Notes under the pieces: generated by a model
Told to the model about the DNA's origin: nothing
Database searches by the model: none
Seen by the model: the letters and a program-made list of their open reading frames with translations, nothing else
Program-made: the position numbers and the translations under genes
DNA from: Pseudonocardia sp. MH-G8
GTDB lineage: Bacteria; Actinomycetota; Actinomycetes; Mycobacteriales; Pseudonocardiaceae
DNA length: 64,000 nt
Direction of reading: 5' to 3'
NCBI RefSeq assembly: GCF_002262885.1
Contig: NZ_NKYF01000034.1
Coordinates: forward strand, 1-64,000
Part shown: one piece after another, positions 1-7,628 of the stretch
Numbering within the stretch: the first letter of the stretch is position 1
How the letters are laid out: every line of letters starts with the position of its first letter

Positions 1-189
1 AGGAGGTTGGCCAGCTTGGCGCACCACCGCTCCCAGGTCGGCGCGCCCACGATAGCGACCTTGTCGAAGTCGCGGCGGTGGCGCAGGTCCAGACAGGTGT
101 TGCGCCAGGCGGCTCGAGCGCGGCGACCTCGCCGAGCCAGACGTTGTCGCGGGCCTCGGCGAGCCGGGCTTCGGCGTTCGTGTCATCTC
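1..189 (-). pseudogene. Joined remnants: recombinase-like and STAS/SEC14-like fragments
   Basis: On the minus strand two different coding fragments lie end to end in different frames. The upstream part (about 107-189) reads NAEARLAEARDNVWLGEVA, a pattern I associate with the zinc-ribbon/coiled-coil region of actinobacterial site-specific recombinases. The part at the window edge (about 1-106) reads DLRHRRDFDKVAIVG followed by a WERWCAKLANL segment, resembling the SpoIIAA/STAS-SEC14-like family. Neither has a start or stop here. I infer a recombination junction near 106 that fused two truncated genes; the family calls are from memory of motifs only. Confidence 0.4.
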
Positions 190-363
190 CTCAAGCCTGC
201 CGAGCTGAGCGGGGTCGACGCGCAGGAACCGGCAGCGGGTGCAGGCGGGCCGCATCGCCGCGCCGCGGATTCAAGAGAGCCGCTCTGCGCCTCCCAGCGT
301 CTGTCGCCCGCGGCTCTATCGCTCGTAGCTGGCCGCGGGAATGCCGCGCTAGTCTCGACATTA

Positions 364-377
364 TACCCCCGGGGGTA
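364..377. promoter_or_regulatory. CstR/CsoR-type operator upstream of the persulfide operon
   Basis: A perfect 14-base palindrome, TACCCCCGGGGGTA, lies 21 bases upstream of the repressor start. It has the layout TACCC-N4-GGGTA, which recurs at 1467-1480 before the MBL-rhodanese gene of the same cluster. CsoR/CstR-family repressors bind GC-centred palindromes of this type, so autoregulation by the adjacent gene is the simplest reading. Confidence 0.75.
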
Positions 378-398
378 GTTGAGAGGCAGGAGCGAGAC

Positions 399-665
399 GT
401 GGACGTGGACAGCGTGCAGCTGGTGGATGTGCTTGGACGGCTGCGGCGGGTGCAGGGCCAGATCGGCGGGATCGTCCGCATGATCGAGGAGGGCCGCGAC
501 TGCTCGGACGTGGTGACGCAGCTCGCGGCCGCGTCCCGAGCGCTGGACCGCGCCGGATTCAAGATCATCGCGACGGGCATGCGGCAGTGCATGGTCCAGG
601 ACGACGCGGGAACCCGCCGGTTGAACGAGGAGGAGCTGGAGCGGCTGTTCCTGTCTCTCGCCTGA
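399..665 (+). CDS. CstR-like persulfide-sensing repressor (CsoR family)
   Basis: An 88-residue all-helical DUF156 protein. The core has RRVQGQIGGIVRMIEEGRDC followed by a second cysteine in RQCMV. Copper-sensing CsoR has a Cys-His-Cys set with His four residues before the second Cys; here that position is Gly (GMRQC), so the copper site is incomplete while both cysteines remain. This matches CstR, whose cysteines form a di- or trisulfide link with reactive sulfur. The downstream genes are all sulfur-handling, supporting the assignment. I chose GTG at 399 because GGCAGGAG precedes it and the palindromic operator lies just upstream. Longer upstream starts would run through the operator. A formaldehyde or metal sensor of the same family cannot be excluded. 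Confidence 0.8.
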   Translation: MDVDSVQLVDVLGRLRRVQGQIGGIVRMIEEGRDCSDVVTQLAAASRALDRAGFKIIATGMRQCMVQDDAGTRRLNEEELERLFLSLA

Positions 666-704
666 CATCTCGTCAACATCGAGGACACCTGCGGAGGAGT
701 CCAT

Positions 705-1118
705 ATGGATGTCGCCTACGAGCACAGCGTCACCGTCGAGCTGCCCTATGCCGAGGCGGTCACGCGGACCCGTGAGGCGCCGGCCGAGCAGGGCTTTGGC
801 GTGCCGAGTGAGATCGACGTGCAGGCCGCCCTGCGGGAGAAGCGCGGTGTGGAGATGGAGTCCTACGTCATTCTCGGGGCCTGCAACCCGGATCTGGCGC
901 ACCGGGCGCTGGACATCGACCGCAGCATCGGCGTGCTGCTGCCGTGCAACGTGGTGGTCAGCGGCCACGACCGCGGCGCGAAGGTGCAGATCTTCGATCC
1001 CCTGATCATGGCTGCCGTTATGGGCCGCGAAGAGCTGCAGTCCATCGCCCAGGACGCGGCCCGCCGTCTGCAGACCGTGCTGGACACCTTGACCACCCGC
1101 ACTGAGGAGGAGACCTGA
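705..1118 (+). CDS. DUF302 domain protein
   Basis: A 137-residue protein of the DUF302 family, recognisable by the segment ILGACNPDLAHRALDID and the following LLPCNVVV, where the two cysteines sit at family-typical places. DUF302 proteins are small, of unknown biochemical function, and often accompany rhodaneses and sulfur-oxidation genes. A good ribosome site (GGAGGAG) precedes the ATG. The stop overlaps the next start (TGATG), so it is translationally coupled to the rhodanese. A role in sulfide or persulfide metabolism is inferred only from context. Confidence 0.8.
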   Translation: MDVAYEHSVTVELPYAEAVTRTREAPAEQGFGVPSEIDVQAALREKRGVEMESYVILGACNPDLAHRALDIDRSIGVLLPCNVVVSGHDRGAKVQIFDPLIMAAVMGREELQSIAQDAARRLQTVLDTLTTRTEEET

Positions 1119-1435
1119 TGGACCCCAAGACCGCCTACGAACGTCGCCAGGACGTGCAGCTGCTCGACGTCCGCGAGGATGCCGAGTGGAACGCCGGCCG
1201 CATCGAGGGCGCAGTCCACATCCCGCTGGCGCAACTGCCGGCACGTCTGGCCGAACTCGACCGCGGCCGTCCGGTTGTCACGGTGTGCCGCAGCGGTGGC
1301 CGCGCCGGGAAAGCGAGCGAGCACCTCGCCCAGGCCGGACTCACCGCCGAGACCATGGACGGCGGCATGACCGCCTGGTCGCAGGCCTGCCTGCCGTTCA
1401 CCGCCACCGATGGCGGCCCAGGCCGCGTCGCCTGA
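1118..1435 (+). CDS. Single-domain rhodanese (sulfurtransferase)
   Basis: A 105-residue stand-alone rhodanese domain. It begins with the LLDVREDAEWNAGRIEGAVHIP segment in two parts of the fold and has the active-site loop CRSGGR, in which the cysteine carries the persulfide. No signal peptide or membrane segment is seen, so it should be cytoplasmic. The start overlaps the stop of the DUF302 gene. In this operon it probably moves sulfane sulfur between low-molecular-weight thiols and the MBL-rhodanese downstream. Confidence 0.9.
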   Translation: MDPKTAYERRQDVQLLDVREDAEWNAGRIEGAVHIPLAQLPARLAELDRGRPVVTVCRSGGRAGKASEHLAQAGLTAETMDGGMTAWSQACLPFTATDGGPGRVA

Positions 1436-1466
1436 CGCGACGCCCTTTCCATTTTTCGAACTCACA

Positions 1467-1480
1467 TACCCTACGGGGTA
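1467..1480. promoter_or_regulatory. Second TACCC-N4-GGGTA operator
   Basis: TACCCTACGGGGTA has the same arms and spacing as the palindrome at 364-377, with a different 4-base centre. It lies 12 bases before the MBL-rhodanese start, implying an internal CstR-controlled promoter for the second half of the cluster. Confidence 0.65.
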
Positions 1481-1492
1481 GGGAAGGCAGTC

Positions 1493-2890
1493 ATGGTTCA
1501 GATCGTGACAATCGAGACGTCCAGCTTGGGGGACCGCAGCTACCTGGCCCACGATGGGGAGGTGGCTGTGGCGGTGGATCCGCAGCGCGACATCGACCGG
1601 GTGCAGGCGCTGGCCGCCGAGCACGGGGTGCGGGTCAGCCACGTGCTGGAGACCCACGTGCACAACGACTACGTCACAGGAGGGCTGGAACTCGCCCAGG
1701 CCACCGGCGCGACCTACGTGCTTCCGGCGGGTAGCGACGTGGAGTTCGAGCACACCAGCGTCGCCGACGGGGACGTGGTGGACGTCGGCGCGATGCGCGT
1801 GCGGGTGCTGCACACCCCTGGGCACACCCACCACCACGTCAGCTACGTCCTGGCCGACACTGGCGGTGCGGTGCAGGCGGTGTTCACCGGCGGGTCGATG
1901 CTCTACGGCGCGACCGGGCGCACCGACCTGGTCAGCCCGGACGACACTGTGGAGCTGACTCACGCGCAGTACCGGTCGGTGCGGCGGCTGGCCGCGGAGC
2001 TGCCCGCCGAGGCCGCAGTGCTACCCACCCACGGGTTCGGCAGCTTCTGCTCGGCCACCCCGACCAGCGGCGACGCCTCCACCATCGGGCAGCAGACCCA
2101 GGTGAACCCGGCGTTGACGCTGGCCGAGCAGGACTACGTCGACACGCTGCTCGCCGGGCTGGACGTCTACCCCGCCTACTACGCCCACATGGGCCCGATC
2201 AACCGGCGCGGCCCGGAGCCGGTGGACCTGTCACCGCCCGAGCCGGTGGAGCCGGCCGAGCTGCGCCGCCGCATCGAGGCCGGTGAATGGGTGGTGGACC
2301 TGCGGGAGCGCACCGCGTTCGCCGCCGCGCACCTGGCCGGCTCGCTCGGGTTCGAGCTGTCCACCAACTTCGTCACCTACCTGGGCTGGCTCTACCGCTA
2401 CGGCACCCCGCTGACGCTGATCGGGGAGACTCCTGAGCAGGTCGCCGAGGCCCGCCGCGAGCTCGTCCGCATCGGCATCGACGAGATCACCGGTGCCGCC
2501 ACCGGTGACATCGAGGCCCTCGCCGGCGGGCAGGAGTTGCGCTCCTACCCGGTCACCGACTTCGCGGGGCTGGCCAAGGCCCGCGAGCAGGGACCGGTGC
2601 AGGTCCTCGACGCCCGCCGCAACGACGAACGGGCCCGCGGATACGTGGCCGGGTCCCAGCACATCCCGCTGCACGAGCTGGCCGACCGCATCGACGAGGT
2701 CCCGCAGGGCGAGGTGTGGATCTACTGCGGCTCCGGCTACCGCGCCTCCATCGCCGCCTCGGTGCTGGACCGCCCCGGCCACCACGTCGTGTTGATCAAC
2801 GACTCCTACGACGCCGCGAACGCCGCAGGCCTGGAGGACGAGCACCCTACTGAAGGCGCCGGCGCGAGCGACCGGAGGTCCCCCCGATGA
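1493..2890 (+). CDS. MBL-fold persulfide dioxygenase-like protein with two rhodanese domains
   Basis: A 465-residue protein. The N-terminal metallo-beta-lactamase domain has ETHVHNDYVTGG (His55, His57) and a second ligand region HTPGHTHHH. In ETHE1-type persulfide dioxygenases the motif is HxHxDH; here the last His is Tyr, a variant I associate with bacterial MBL-rhodanese fusions. Two rhodanese domains follow. The first (about 250-345) lacks an obvious catalytic Cys; the second ends with YCGSGYR, with the catalytic Cys. Such proteins oxidise glutathione- or thiol-bound persulfide to sulfite and can use the rhodanese to make thiosulfate. The stop overlaps the next gene. Substrate is inferred from family and operon. 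Confidence 0.85.
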   Translation: MVQIVTIETSSLGDRSYLAHDGEVAVAVDPQRDIDRVQALAAEHGVRVSHVLETHVHNDYVTGGLELAQATGATYVLPAGSDVEFEHTSVADGDVVDVGAMRVRVLHTPGHTHHHVSYVLADTGGAVQAVFTGGSMLYGATGRTDLVSPDDTVELTHAQYRSVRRLAAELPAEAAVLPTHGFGSFCSATPTSGDASTIGQQTQVNPALTLAEQDYVDTLLAGLDVYPAYYAHMGPINRRGPEPVDLSPPEPVEPAELRRRIEAGEWVVDLRERTAFAAAHLAGSLGFELSTNFVTYLGWLYRYGTPLTLIGETPEQVAEARRELVRIGIDEITGAATGDIEALAGGQELRSYPVTDFAGLAKAREQGPVQVLDARRNDERARGYVAGSQHIPLHELADRIDEVPQGEVWIYCGSGYRASIAASVLDRPGHHVVLINDSYDAANAAGLEDEHPTEGAGASDRRSPR

Positions 2891-3558
2891 CCCAGCCCCA
2901 CCACAGCCATCACCGCGCCCATCCGGAGCGGGTCGACGCGGCCACGGTCCGCGCGTGGCTCGCCCAGCCCGACACGGCGACCGTGCTGGACGTCCGCACC
3001 CCGGCGGAGTTCGAGACCGTGCACATCCGCGGCTCCTACAACGTGCCGCTGAACCTGCTCGACGAGCACGCCGAGCAGCTGGCCCCCCGGCTCGACCGCC
3101 ACGTCGTGCTGGTCTGCCAGTCCGGGCCGCGGGCCGCACAGGCCCGACAGCGCCTCGCCACAGTCGGCGCGGACCGGGTTCACGTCCTCGACGGCGGCAT
3201 CACCGCATACGCCGGCAGCGGGAGCGATGGCGGTGACGGTGACGGCGGCGGTAAGGCGGACGGCAGTCTCGTGCGGGGCCGGGCCCGCTGGTCACTCGGG
3301 CGCCAGGTCCGCCTCGTCGCCGGGACGCTGGTGACGGCCGGGTTGGTCGCCGGGCTGCGCGCCCCCAGCGCACGGCTGCTCTCCGCCGCGATCGGGGCCG
3401 GGCTGACCGTGTCCGCGCTGACTGACACCTGCACCATGGCCCGGGTGCTGTCCGCGCTGCCCTACAACCGCGGCCCCCGCGACCGCACCCCTGCTGAGGT
3501 CCTCGCCCAGCTCCCGGCCGGGGCGGCGGCCCGACCCGCGCCGTCGCCCACCGAGTAG
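2887..3558 (+). CDS. Membrane rhodanese with DUF2892 (YgaP-like) tail
   Basis: A 223-residue protein starting inside the stop of the preceding gene (ATGA overlap). The first 110 residues are a rhodanese domain with active loop CQSGPR. After a Gly/Asp-rich linker (GSDGGDGDGGG) comes a DUF2892 domain with two hydrophobic helices, as in E. coli YgaP, a membrane-anchored sulfurtransferase. The histidine-rich N-terminus (HHSHHRAH) is unusual and might bind metal. It probably presents persulfide at the inner membrane face next to the TauE-type permease that follows by four bases. Confidence 0.85.
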   Translation: MTQPHHSHHRAHPERVDAATVRAWLAQPDTATVLDVRTPAEFETVHIRGSYNVPLNLLDEHAEQLAPRLDRHVVLVCQSGPRAAQARQRLATVGADRVHVLDGGITAYAGSGSDGGDGDGGGKADGSLVRGRARWSLGRQVRLVAGTLVTAGLVAGLRAPSARLLSAAIGAGLTVSALTDTCTMARVLSALPYNRGPRDRTPAEVLAQLPAGAAARPAPSPTE

Positions 3559-3562
3559 CGCC

Positions 3563-4333
3563 GTGCTCGCCGGGACCGGACTCGGGCAGGTCATCGGGGT
3601 GCTGCGCGGGCTGCTCGGCGGCGGGTCGATCCTGGCCGTGCCCGCCCTGGTCTACGGCGCCGGGGTGCCCCTGGCCGCGGCGGTGCCAATGTCGCTGCTC
3701 GTCGTCGGGATCTCCTCCGCGGCCGCCCTGCTGCCCAGGCTGCGCCACGGTCAGCTCGCATGGCGCATCGCCGGGGTGTTCGGGGCGGCCGGGGCCGGGG
3801 CGGCGTTCGCCGGGGCGGCGGTCAACCGACTGCTCGACCCCCGGGTGGTGCTGATCGGGTTCGCGGTGATCATGGTCGTCGCCGCGGTGCGGATGCTGCG
3901 CGAACAGACCACCGAGGGCGGGGACTGCACGCTGCCTGGGGGCGGAGTGAACTGGCGCGGCTGTCTACCCAAGGCGATCGGCTCCGGGCTGGTGGTCGGG
4001 TTCCTCACCGGCCTGTTCGGCGTCGGCGGCGGCTTTCTGATCATCCCCGCTCTCGTGCTGCTGCTGGGCCTGCCCATGGCCGTGGCCGTTGGCACCTCGC
4101 TGCTGGTCATCGTCATCAACTCCGCCGCCGGGTTCGCCGCCCACGCCGGCGACACCACCCTGGACTACCGGCTGACCGCCGCGTTCACCCTCGCCGCGAT
4201 CTTCGGCTCCATGCTCGCCAGCCGGGTCGCCACCCGGTTGCCCGCCGACCGGCTCCGCCGCTGGTTCGCCTACCTCGTGCTCGCTGTCGCGGCCTTCGTC
4301 ACAGTCCGGACCCTGGTAAACCCGTCGCCGTGA
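3563..4333 (+). CDS. TauE/SafE family anion permease
   Basis: A 256-residue polytopic protein with about eight hydrophobic segments and two internally similar halves, each with a glycine-rich turn (LLGGGSILAVPALV and LFGVGGGFLIIPALV). TauE/SafE members move sulfite, sulfoacetate, thiosulfate or related anions. As the last gene of the CstR-like operon it is likely to export sulfite or thiosulfate made by the upstream persulfide enzymes. The GTG start lies four bases after the previous stop; the first helix is slightly short compared with relatives, so the true start could be elsewhere. The next 220 bases up to the yihY pseudogene show no gene. Confidence 0.8.
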   Translation: MLAGTGLGQVIGVLRGLLGGGSILAVPALVYGAGVPLAAAVPMSLLVVGISSAAALLPRLRHGQLAWRIAGVFGAAGAGAAFAGAAVNRLLDPRVVLIGFAVIMVVAAVRMLREQTTEGGDCTLPGGGVNWRGCLPKAIGSGLVVGFLTGLFGVGGGFLIIPALVLLLGLPMAVAVGTSLLVIVINSAAGFAAHAGDTTLDYRLTAAFTLAAIFGSMLASRVATRLPADRLRRWFAYLVLAVAAFVTVRTLVNPSP

Positions 4334-4560
4334 CTGGATGAGCCGCAGCGGGGCCATCCAGGTCATGGCAGGTGGTAGGTCATGCGAAGCGTCCGCGCGG
4401 AGGGAGCGGCCTGACATCGGATTCCCGGCCCGGGCGTGAGCGCGGGTCCGTCGGCGATGTCCGTCTCCACCACCCACCGCCTGCCCCGTCTTCGCGTCGT
4501 CGCCGTTCTGCTGGCTGAGTCCCATCCACATCATTACGCCCGTGTCGACCTCCGAACGTT

Positions 4561-4586
4561 CTACTATCTCCGTACGGAGTCATAGG
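4561..4586. promoter_or_regulatory. Degenerate copy of the CTACTATCT/AGATAGTAG palindrome
   Basis: The first 15 bases, CTACTATCTCCGTAC, are identical to the start of the operator beside blaI at 26779; the other arm has decayed to GGAGTCATAGG. It has no gene starting beside it. Instead it supplies the last codons and the TAG stop of the broken yihY reading frame, so it looks like a recombination scar that carried half an operator. Confidence 0.45.
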
Positions 4587-5540
4587 TTGTGATCGGCGGC
4601 GTGCGGTTCGTGCCCGGGAACGGGCGACCCAGTTCCATCTGCTTGCGGCGTTGGGCCTCGGCCGTCGGGCCGGTTGGCCATGTCCTGTCGATTTCGGCGT
4701 TGAGCTCTGCGCCGAGCAACACAGCGAGCGCACTGACGTAGAAGAAGAGCAGCACACCGATCGGCGCGGAGAGCACCCCGTACTTGGAGGTAAGTTCCAG
4801 GTAGGCCTGTAGCCCGTAGCTACCGGCGAAACACAGCACTATGGCCAGAGCAGCCCCGGGCAGGTCGCGACGCCAGGGCCTGCGCACCGGCACGCTGAGG
4901 TGATAGAGGTTCGTGAGGGCCATCACCCAGACCAGCGCGACCGTGGGCCGATAGGTCAGCTGCAGTAGTGTCGTGGCAGCCCGGGTGACGGAGCCTGTGG
5001 GGATCAGCTCGATGAGCAGGTCGGGCCCGCGCACGAGCACCGGCAGGAGAACGGCTCCAGCGCCAGGGCGCCGAGGTAGAGGCCGAGCGCCAGAAGGCGA
5101 GCCTTCAGGCGCTGCGCAGGTGAGGCAGGTCGTAGGCGATCGTGATGGTGCGCACAAAGGCGCCCATTGCAGCGGAGCCGGCCCACAGCGACAGCACGAA
5201 GCCCAGCGAGGCGACGCTGGCGTAACCGCCCCCGAGCACGCGGCTGACGACTGGTTCGATCAGGTCCCTCACGGCCTGCGGTGAAAACACGTTCCCGGCC
5301 ACCGCGAGAACACTGCCCTTGATGCACCACCTGGGGATCTGTCATTTCCCCGAAGTAGCCGACGACCTTGAGCAGCCCGAGCACGAGCAGGGGCAGGGGC
5401 GCCCAGAAGGCCGCCTCCGCGGCGAGACCCAGTATACGGTCGTCGCGGGAGTGCCGGGCGGTGCGGTGGACGAGGTCCGCCGCTGTCCGCAGCTTCTTCA
5501 GCCACCGGCCATACAGCGACGGCACCCGCGTGGTGGCCAA
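4564..5540 (-). pseudogene. Frameshifted YihY/BrkB family membrane protein
   Basis: Homology to YihY/UPF0761 proteins is continuous but spread over three frames. The N-terminal part reads ILGLAAEAAFWAPLPLLVL. A middle part in another frame contains SLGFVLSLWAGSAAMGAF. The C-terminal part contains LTSKYGVLSAPIGVLLFFY and VLLGAELNAEIDRTW. Frame changes lie near 5320, 5110 and 5050. The frame ends in TAG formed by the operator-like palindrome, suggesting that the natural C-terminus was also replaced. Three separate indels argue for a pseudogene rather than one sequencing error. Intact relatives are inner-membrane proteins of unknown transport function. Confidence 0.75.
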
Positions 5541-5629
5541 CCGACGGAGTGTCTTCGGTGGGAACGCCAGCTATCGGGCTGCCAGCGTGGGGAGAGGCCC
5601 ATCATGCGACTCTCGTGGTCGGGCAGCGA

Positions 5630-7243
5630 TCACGGGTGGCGGTCGGTTACCGGGGGAGTGTGTTGGAGCAGTTCCTGGAGGGCGCTTCGGCGGACCTTCC
5701 AGGTGGCGGTGGTCGGCAGCTCGGGCCATGGGAACTGCCGGGGAGCCGCCATGGGTGGCAGGTCGGCGGCCGCGGCCTGCCAGCGGGCGGGGTCGAGGGC
5801 GGTGTCGTCGCGGGTGCAGACGACCGGCACCGGGTTCTGGTCGGGCTGCGTGGTGAGGACCAGCTCGGTCAGTTCGGGGAGCCGGTCGAGTAGCAGGTCC
5901 TCTACCGCCAGGTAGTTCGGCAGGGCGGGGATCGCGTCGACCGCTCGTCCGGCCAGGCGGAGTTGGCGGGTGCGGGTGCCGATGTCGCCGGTGTCCCACC
6001 AGCTGTGCAACTGGTGGTTCCGAGTGCGCTGCGGCTCGCCCAGGTATCCGGCGAACAGGCCGGGGCCGCGGGCCAGGATTCGCCCGTACTCACCAGGCCG
6101 GTGTACCCGACGCCCGGTGGCCGGGTCGACCAGCCGGACCTGGGTGAGCGCGATCCCCGGCCAGCCGACGTCGCGGGTGTCCCTGCCCGCACCGCGTCGG
6201 CGCGCGCGGAATCCGACGCTGATCGCGCCGAGTTCGCTCTGTGCGTAGGCCTGGGCGTAGATCGGAAGCCTGCGCCGTGAGGCGGCCAGCATCCGGCGGA
6301 TGGTGCGCGGGTGCGCCGCGTCGAAGGTGGACAGGAAGATCCGCACGTTGGCCAGCGGCCGGTCGGGGTGCTCGGCGAGTTGTTCCCAGTGCAGGAACAC
6401 ATTGGGGAACGTTTCGAGCAGGGTGGGCCGGTAGCGGGCGAGCAGGGCCGCGGCCGCGGCCGGGTCCGGATCGACCATCGCCAGGTGCGGCGCGCCGACC
6501 GCGGCGACGGTGAACGGCCCGGACAACGTCCTGGCGTGCGCGGTGGTCAGGCAGGTGGCGACAACATCGTGGGGACGCAGTAGCAGCCGCCCGCCCATGA
6601 CCTGGACCGCCGCCTGCCCGACGAGGCTGTCACCGGTGTGGCCGATCAGCTTGGGCACTCCGGTGGTGCCCGAGGTGTGCGTGATCGCCACCAGCTGGTC
6701 GCCTGTGCGGCTGCGGGGAGCGGGCGCGGCGGCGCCCCGTAGCTGCGTCAGCGGTACGGCTCCAGCGGCCGCGCCGTCCACGCTGATCAGCCGGCGCAGG
6801 CCGTCGAGCTCGCCGAGTTGGTGGTGCATGATCGCGGGCAGGTCGGCGATCGTCACCGGGTTGCCGAGGCGTGCAAGTAGTTCGGCAGTGGTCGCCGCAT
6901 CGAACTCCGGGGCGATCAGTGCCGGTACCGCGCCGATCCGCGCGGCCGCTTGGGCCAGCGCGAGGACGTCGATGTTGTGTGCCTTGACGATGGCGACGGT
7001 GTCGCCGGGACGCACCCCGGCCGCGTGCAGCCAGCCGGAGGTCTCCTCCACGAGCCTGGCGATGTGCTCCCAGTGCAGCTCGCAGCCCAGGTCGGGGGCG
7101 ATCGCCAGTGGCCGGTCCAGCCAGATCGGCAGCGGCCCGTGCACATCCGCCACTGCCTGCGCGAGCTGACCGAGTGACGCGCTGCCCGCGCCCCACAGCC
7201 GTCTCGTCAGCCGTGCGGTGGCCAGCGCGCCCAGGACGGTCAT
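5630..7243 (-). CDS. AMP-forming acyl/aryl-CoA synthetase-like enzyme (ANL superfamily)
   Basis: A 537-residue adenylate-forming enzyme. It has the phosphate-binding loop THTSGTTGVPK, the AMP-binding YAQSELG segment, the WWDTGDIG motif, and a C-terminal KVRR that carries the catalytic lysine. The family activates carboxylates with ATP and usually passes them to CoA or a carrier protein. The substrate cannot be read from the sequence. ATG at 7243 is preferred because it overlaps the stop of a 34-residue peptide gene (ATGA), making it the last gene of an operon with DUF2892 and an Lgt-like protein. That context hints at lipid or envelope chemistry, but this is inference. Confidence 0.85.
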   Translation of the reverse strand: MTVLGALATARLTRRLWGAGSASLGQLAQAVADVHGPLPIWLDRPLAIAPDLGCELHWEHIARLVEETSGWLHAAGVRPGDTVAIVKAHNIDVLALAQAAARIGAVPALIAPEFDAATTAELLARLGNPVTIADLPAIMHHQLGELDGLRRLISVDGAAAGAVPLTQLRGAAAPAPRSRTGDQLVAITHTSGTTGVPKLIGHTGDSLVGQAAVQVMGGRLLLRPHDVVATCLTTAHARTLSGPFTVAAVGAPHLAMVDPDPAAAAALLARYRPTLLETFPNVFLHWEQLAEHPDRPLANVRIFLSTFDAAHPRTIRRMLAASRRRLPIYAQAYAQSELGAISVGFRARRRGAGRDTRDVGWPGIALTQVRLVDPATGRRVHRPGEYGRILARGPGLFAGYLGEPQRTRNHQLHSWWDTGDIGTRTRQLRLAGRAVDAIPALPNYLAVEDLLLDRLPELTELVLTTQPDQNPVPVVCTRDDTALDPARWQAAAADLPPMAAPRQFPWPELPTTATWKVRRSALQELLQHTPPVTDRHP

Positions 7244-7344
7244 CCGAGCACCCCGAGGACCAGCAGCACGACCACGACGAGGGCAGGTAGCAGGCACGCC
7301 GACCAGGACGCCAGCAGCCGCCAGGTACTGGGCGTGCCGTTCAC
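7240..7344 (-). CDS. 34-residue single-helix membrane peptide
   Basis: A very short reading frame, GTG start with a strong GGGAGGA site seven bases before it. The start overlaps the DUF2892 stop (GTGA) and its stop overlaps the ligase start (ATGA). The peptide is MNGTPSTWRLLASW followed by a hydrophobic stretch ending LVLGVLG, i.e. one transmembrane helix. No family is recognised. Perfect coupling on both sides and the strong ribosome site make real translation likely. Confidence 0.6.
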   Translation of the reverse strand: MNGTPSTWRLLASWSACLLPALVVVVLLVLGVLG

Positions 7345-7628
7345 GATGTCCTCCCGCGCGTCCCGGGGGCGCGTACGTAGCGGTAGACCGGGCAGTACCC
7401 GATCAGCCCGCTGACCACGAGGTCCGCGACCCCCAGCACCAGCAGCGCCCCCGCCGCAACCGCGACCATGCCCTCCGCATGGCGAACGAGCACCCAGATG
7501 CCGCCCGTGGCCAGCAGGAGCCCGGCCAACAACCGCACCACCCGTTCGGCCCTGGTCATGTTGATCGCCGGGCGCTTCCAGCGAAACCGAGCACCCGACC
7601 CTGCGGGTGCTTTCACAACGTCAGACAC
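7341..7628 (-). CDS. DUF2892 (YgaP transmembrane-like) protein
   Basis: A 95-residue protein. It contains INMTRAERVVRLLAGLLLA and the family-typical end GYCPVYRYV, with two hydrophobic helices between. This matches the membrane half of YgaP-type proteins without the rhodanese domain. The GTG at 7628 is preceded by AGGGGG and lies inside the end of the Lgt-like gene, so the two are coupled. The cysteine in GYCP is conserved in the family and could be redox active. Function unknown. Confidence 0.75.
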   Translation of the reverse strand: MSDVVKAPAGSGARFRWKRPAINMTRAERVVRLLAGLLLATGGIWVLVRHAEGMVAVAAGALLVLGVADLVVSGLIGYCPVYRYVRAPGTRGRTS

